From an uncultured Actinomyces sp. (GTDB taxonomy: Bacteria; Actinomycetota; Actinomycetes; Actinomycetales; Actinomycetaceae), in the NCBI GenBank assembly GCA_938014245.1, contig CALLSD010000033.1, positions 1-6,121 of the forward strand: a stretch of DNA of 6,121 bases. The letters run 5' to 3'. Under the pieces are notes generated by a model. It worked only from the letters and a program-made list of their open reading frames with translations. It had not been told where the DNA came from and did not search any database. This document shows, piece by piece, positions 5,517-6,121 of the stretch. The translations under genes were made by a program, and so were the position numbers. Within the stretch, counting starts at the first letter, position 1. Each line of letters starts with the position of its first letter.

Positions 5517-5816
5517 CTAATCAACGGCAGCGAATGCAAGAGTTTCAGCGTTCACTCCAGCCTTGCGTATTTCTTCAAATGCTTGTTTCAGAGAATCCGA
5601 GGCAGCAGCCAGTTCCTCCGCACGATCGTTAAGGCGCTGCGCACACTCCTTTTGCGCCTGCCGAGCCTCAGAACTATCCGTCCATTCAGCCAGTCCAGCC
5701 TCCACAAGATCTGACATCTCTGCACTACGCTCGCGCAACTTCGAGGCTGCTCGATCGATGTCGTCCATTACATAGTCCGCTGCTGCCTCATAAAACACAG
5801 GGTCATGACCACTCAT
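5517..5816 (-). CDS. WXG100-like small protein opening the toxin operon (99 aa)
   Basis: Length and two-helix pattern fit the WXG100/ESX family. A first helix (DDIDRAASKLRERSAEM), a turn with EWTDSSEA at 44-51 where W-x-G would be expected but the third residue is Asp, then a second helix rich in Ala/Glu/Lys. The C-terminus FAAVD fits a loose aromatic-x3-acidic pattern like the T7SS tail signal. The start ATG at 5816 has AAGGGGGAG about 7 nt upstream; longer forms from 5834 or 5972 would read through that site and into the ABC-F gene. It is the first gene after the ABC-F reading frame with a 91-nt gap, so the operon promoter is probably in that gap. Predicted role: structural or targeting partner for toxin export, paired with the next gene. 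Confidence 0.75.
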   Translation of the reverse strand: MSGHDPVFYEAAADYVMDDIDRAASKLRERSAEMSDLVEAGLAEWTDSSEARQAQKECAQRLNDRAEELAAASDSLKQAFEEIRKAGVNAETLAFAAVD

Positions 5817-5860
5817 TGCCCGCTCCCCCTTCATCGGATAGAGAGCGGCGAACACCACTC

Positions 5861-5884
5861 GTTCAACCACTTGTTCAGTTGAAC
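5861..5884. repeat. Inverted repeat upstream of the toxin operon
   Basis: Perfect 7-bp arms GTTCAAC (5861-5867) and GTTGAAC (5878-5884) with a 10-nt spacer. A second overlapping dyad, TGAAC/GTTCA around a 2-bp centre, lies at 5873-5884. It sits in the 91-nt gap between the ABC-F stop and the first WXG gene, just where an operator or an end-of-transcript hairpin would be. There is no U-run, so an operator is somewhat more likely than a terminator. No strong -35/-10 pair is visible; TTGAAC with TCTATC 18 nt on is the best and is weak. Confidence 0.4.
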
Positions 5885-5907
5885 ATCGCATTAAATCACA
5901 ATACGTT

Positions 5908-6121
5908 TTACTCGAGCAAATCCGCCGCCTCGAGCCAGGCCTCCTCCAGCTCGTCCATCTCGGCCAGGACATCCTGGTGGGCCGCCGAGACCTTCGTCAG
6001 CTCGGACACCGCCGAAGGATCCGTCGCCACCTGGATCGACAGCTTCTCCAGCTTCGCCTCCAGGTTCGAGGCCTCGGCCCGCAGGCGCTCCAGCTTGCGT
6101 TCGATGCGGGCCACTTCCTTC
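5908..6121 (-). CDS. ABC-F-type ATPase, C-terminal coiled-coil end (5' part outside window)
   Basis: Seventy-odd codons read in from the right edge and stop at 5908. The sequence is a charged coiled coil, EVARIERKLERLRAEASNLEAKLEKL and onward, ending EMDELEEAWLEAADLLE. This matches the C-terminal helical-hairpin extension of ABC-F ATP-binding proteins (Uup/translation-factor type), whose repeated ARIERxLERL is common in Actinobacteria. The GTG at 6114 is only an internal Val, as the frame continues upstream. The nucleotide-binding domains are not visible, so the assignment rests on the tail. It is GC-rich (65% in a sampled line) and looks like a core gene flanking the island. Confidence 0.72.
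   Translation of the reverse strand, partial: KEVARIERKLERLRAEASNLEAKLEKLSIQVATDPSAVSELTKVSAAHQDVLAEMDELEEAWLEAADLLE

Noticed and set aside
1..6121. tRNA, rRNA, CRISPR array, transposase or integrase
   Set aside because: No repeat-spacer pattern, cloverleaf or mobile-element protein was seen on either strand.

Overview
The window reads as chromosomal DNA of a GC-rich actinobacterium, most likely an Actinomycetaceae member of the Actinomyces/Schaalia type. This is inferred from style, not from a marker gene: GC-rich flanking genes, a secreted carbohydrate-binding/beta-helix protein of the kind these mucosal bacteria carry, and a type VII secretion (T7SS/ESX-like) toxin locus. Every gene I support lies on the minus strand, so the locus is read from high to low coordinates.

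Layout in reading order. (1) 6121-5908: the C-terminal coiled coil of an ABC-F-type ATPase, cut by the right edge. (2) 5816-5517 and 5507-5166: two small helical WXG100-like proteins of 99 and 113 aa. (3) 5164-3402: a T7SS-exported polymorphic toxin. Its N-terminal WXG/export domain and its C-terminal TNT-type (tuberculosis necrotizing toxin-like, NAD+ glycohydrolase) domain now lie in two different frames, joined near 4850. (4) 3364-2903: the first immunity-like gene. (5) 2799-2314: a second TNT domain without any export domain (an orphan toxin cassette), preceded by a run of ten G. (6) 2314-1799 and 1731-1144: two further immunity-like genes related to the first. (7) 1143-820: a non-coding stretch holding a candidate promoter and a strong hairpin. 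(8) 819-1: the N-terminal 273 aa of a secreted carbohydrate-binding plus right-handed beta-helix protein, cut by the left edge.

Inferred joint function: genes 2-7 form one polymorphic-toxin island. The small helical proteins probably help target the large toxin to a T7SS, the TNT domain would deplete NAD+ in a competitor, and the cytosolic immunity proteins would protect the producer and its kin. The orphan TNT with its own immunity gene, plus one more immunity gene, is the usual layout of toxin-tip replacement and immunity stockpiling. The island is more AT-rich than its flanks: sample 60-base lines counted by hand give about 42-58% GC inside it and 63-68% in the flanking genes, which suggests horizontal acquisition. 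The toxin shows two separate signs of damage, the frame break and an early C-terminal stop, so in this strain the locus may work mainly as an immunity reservoir.
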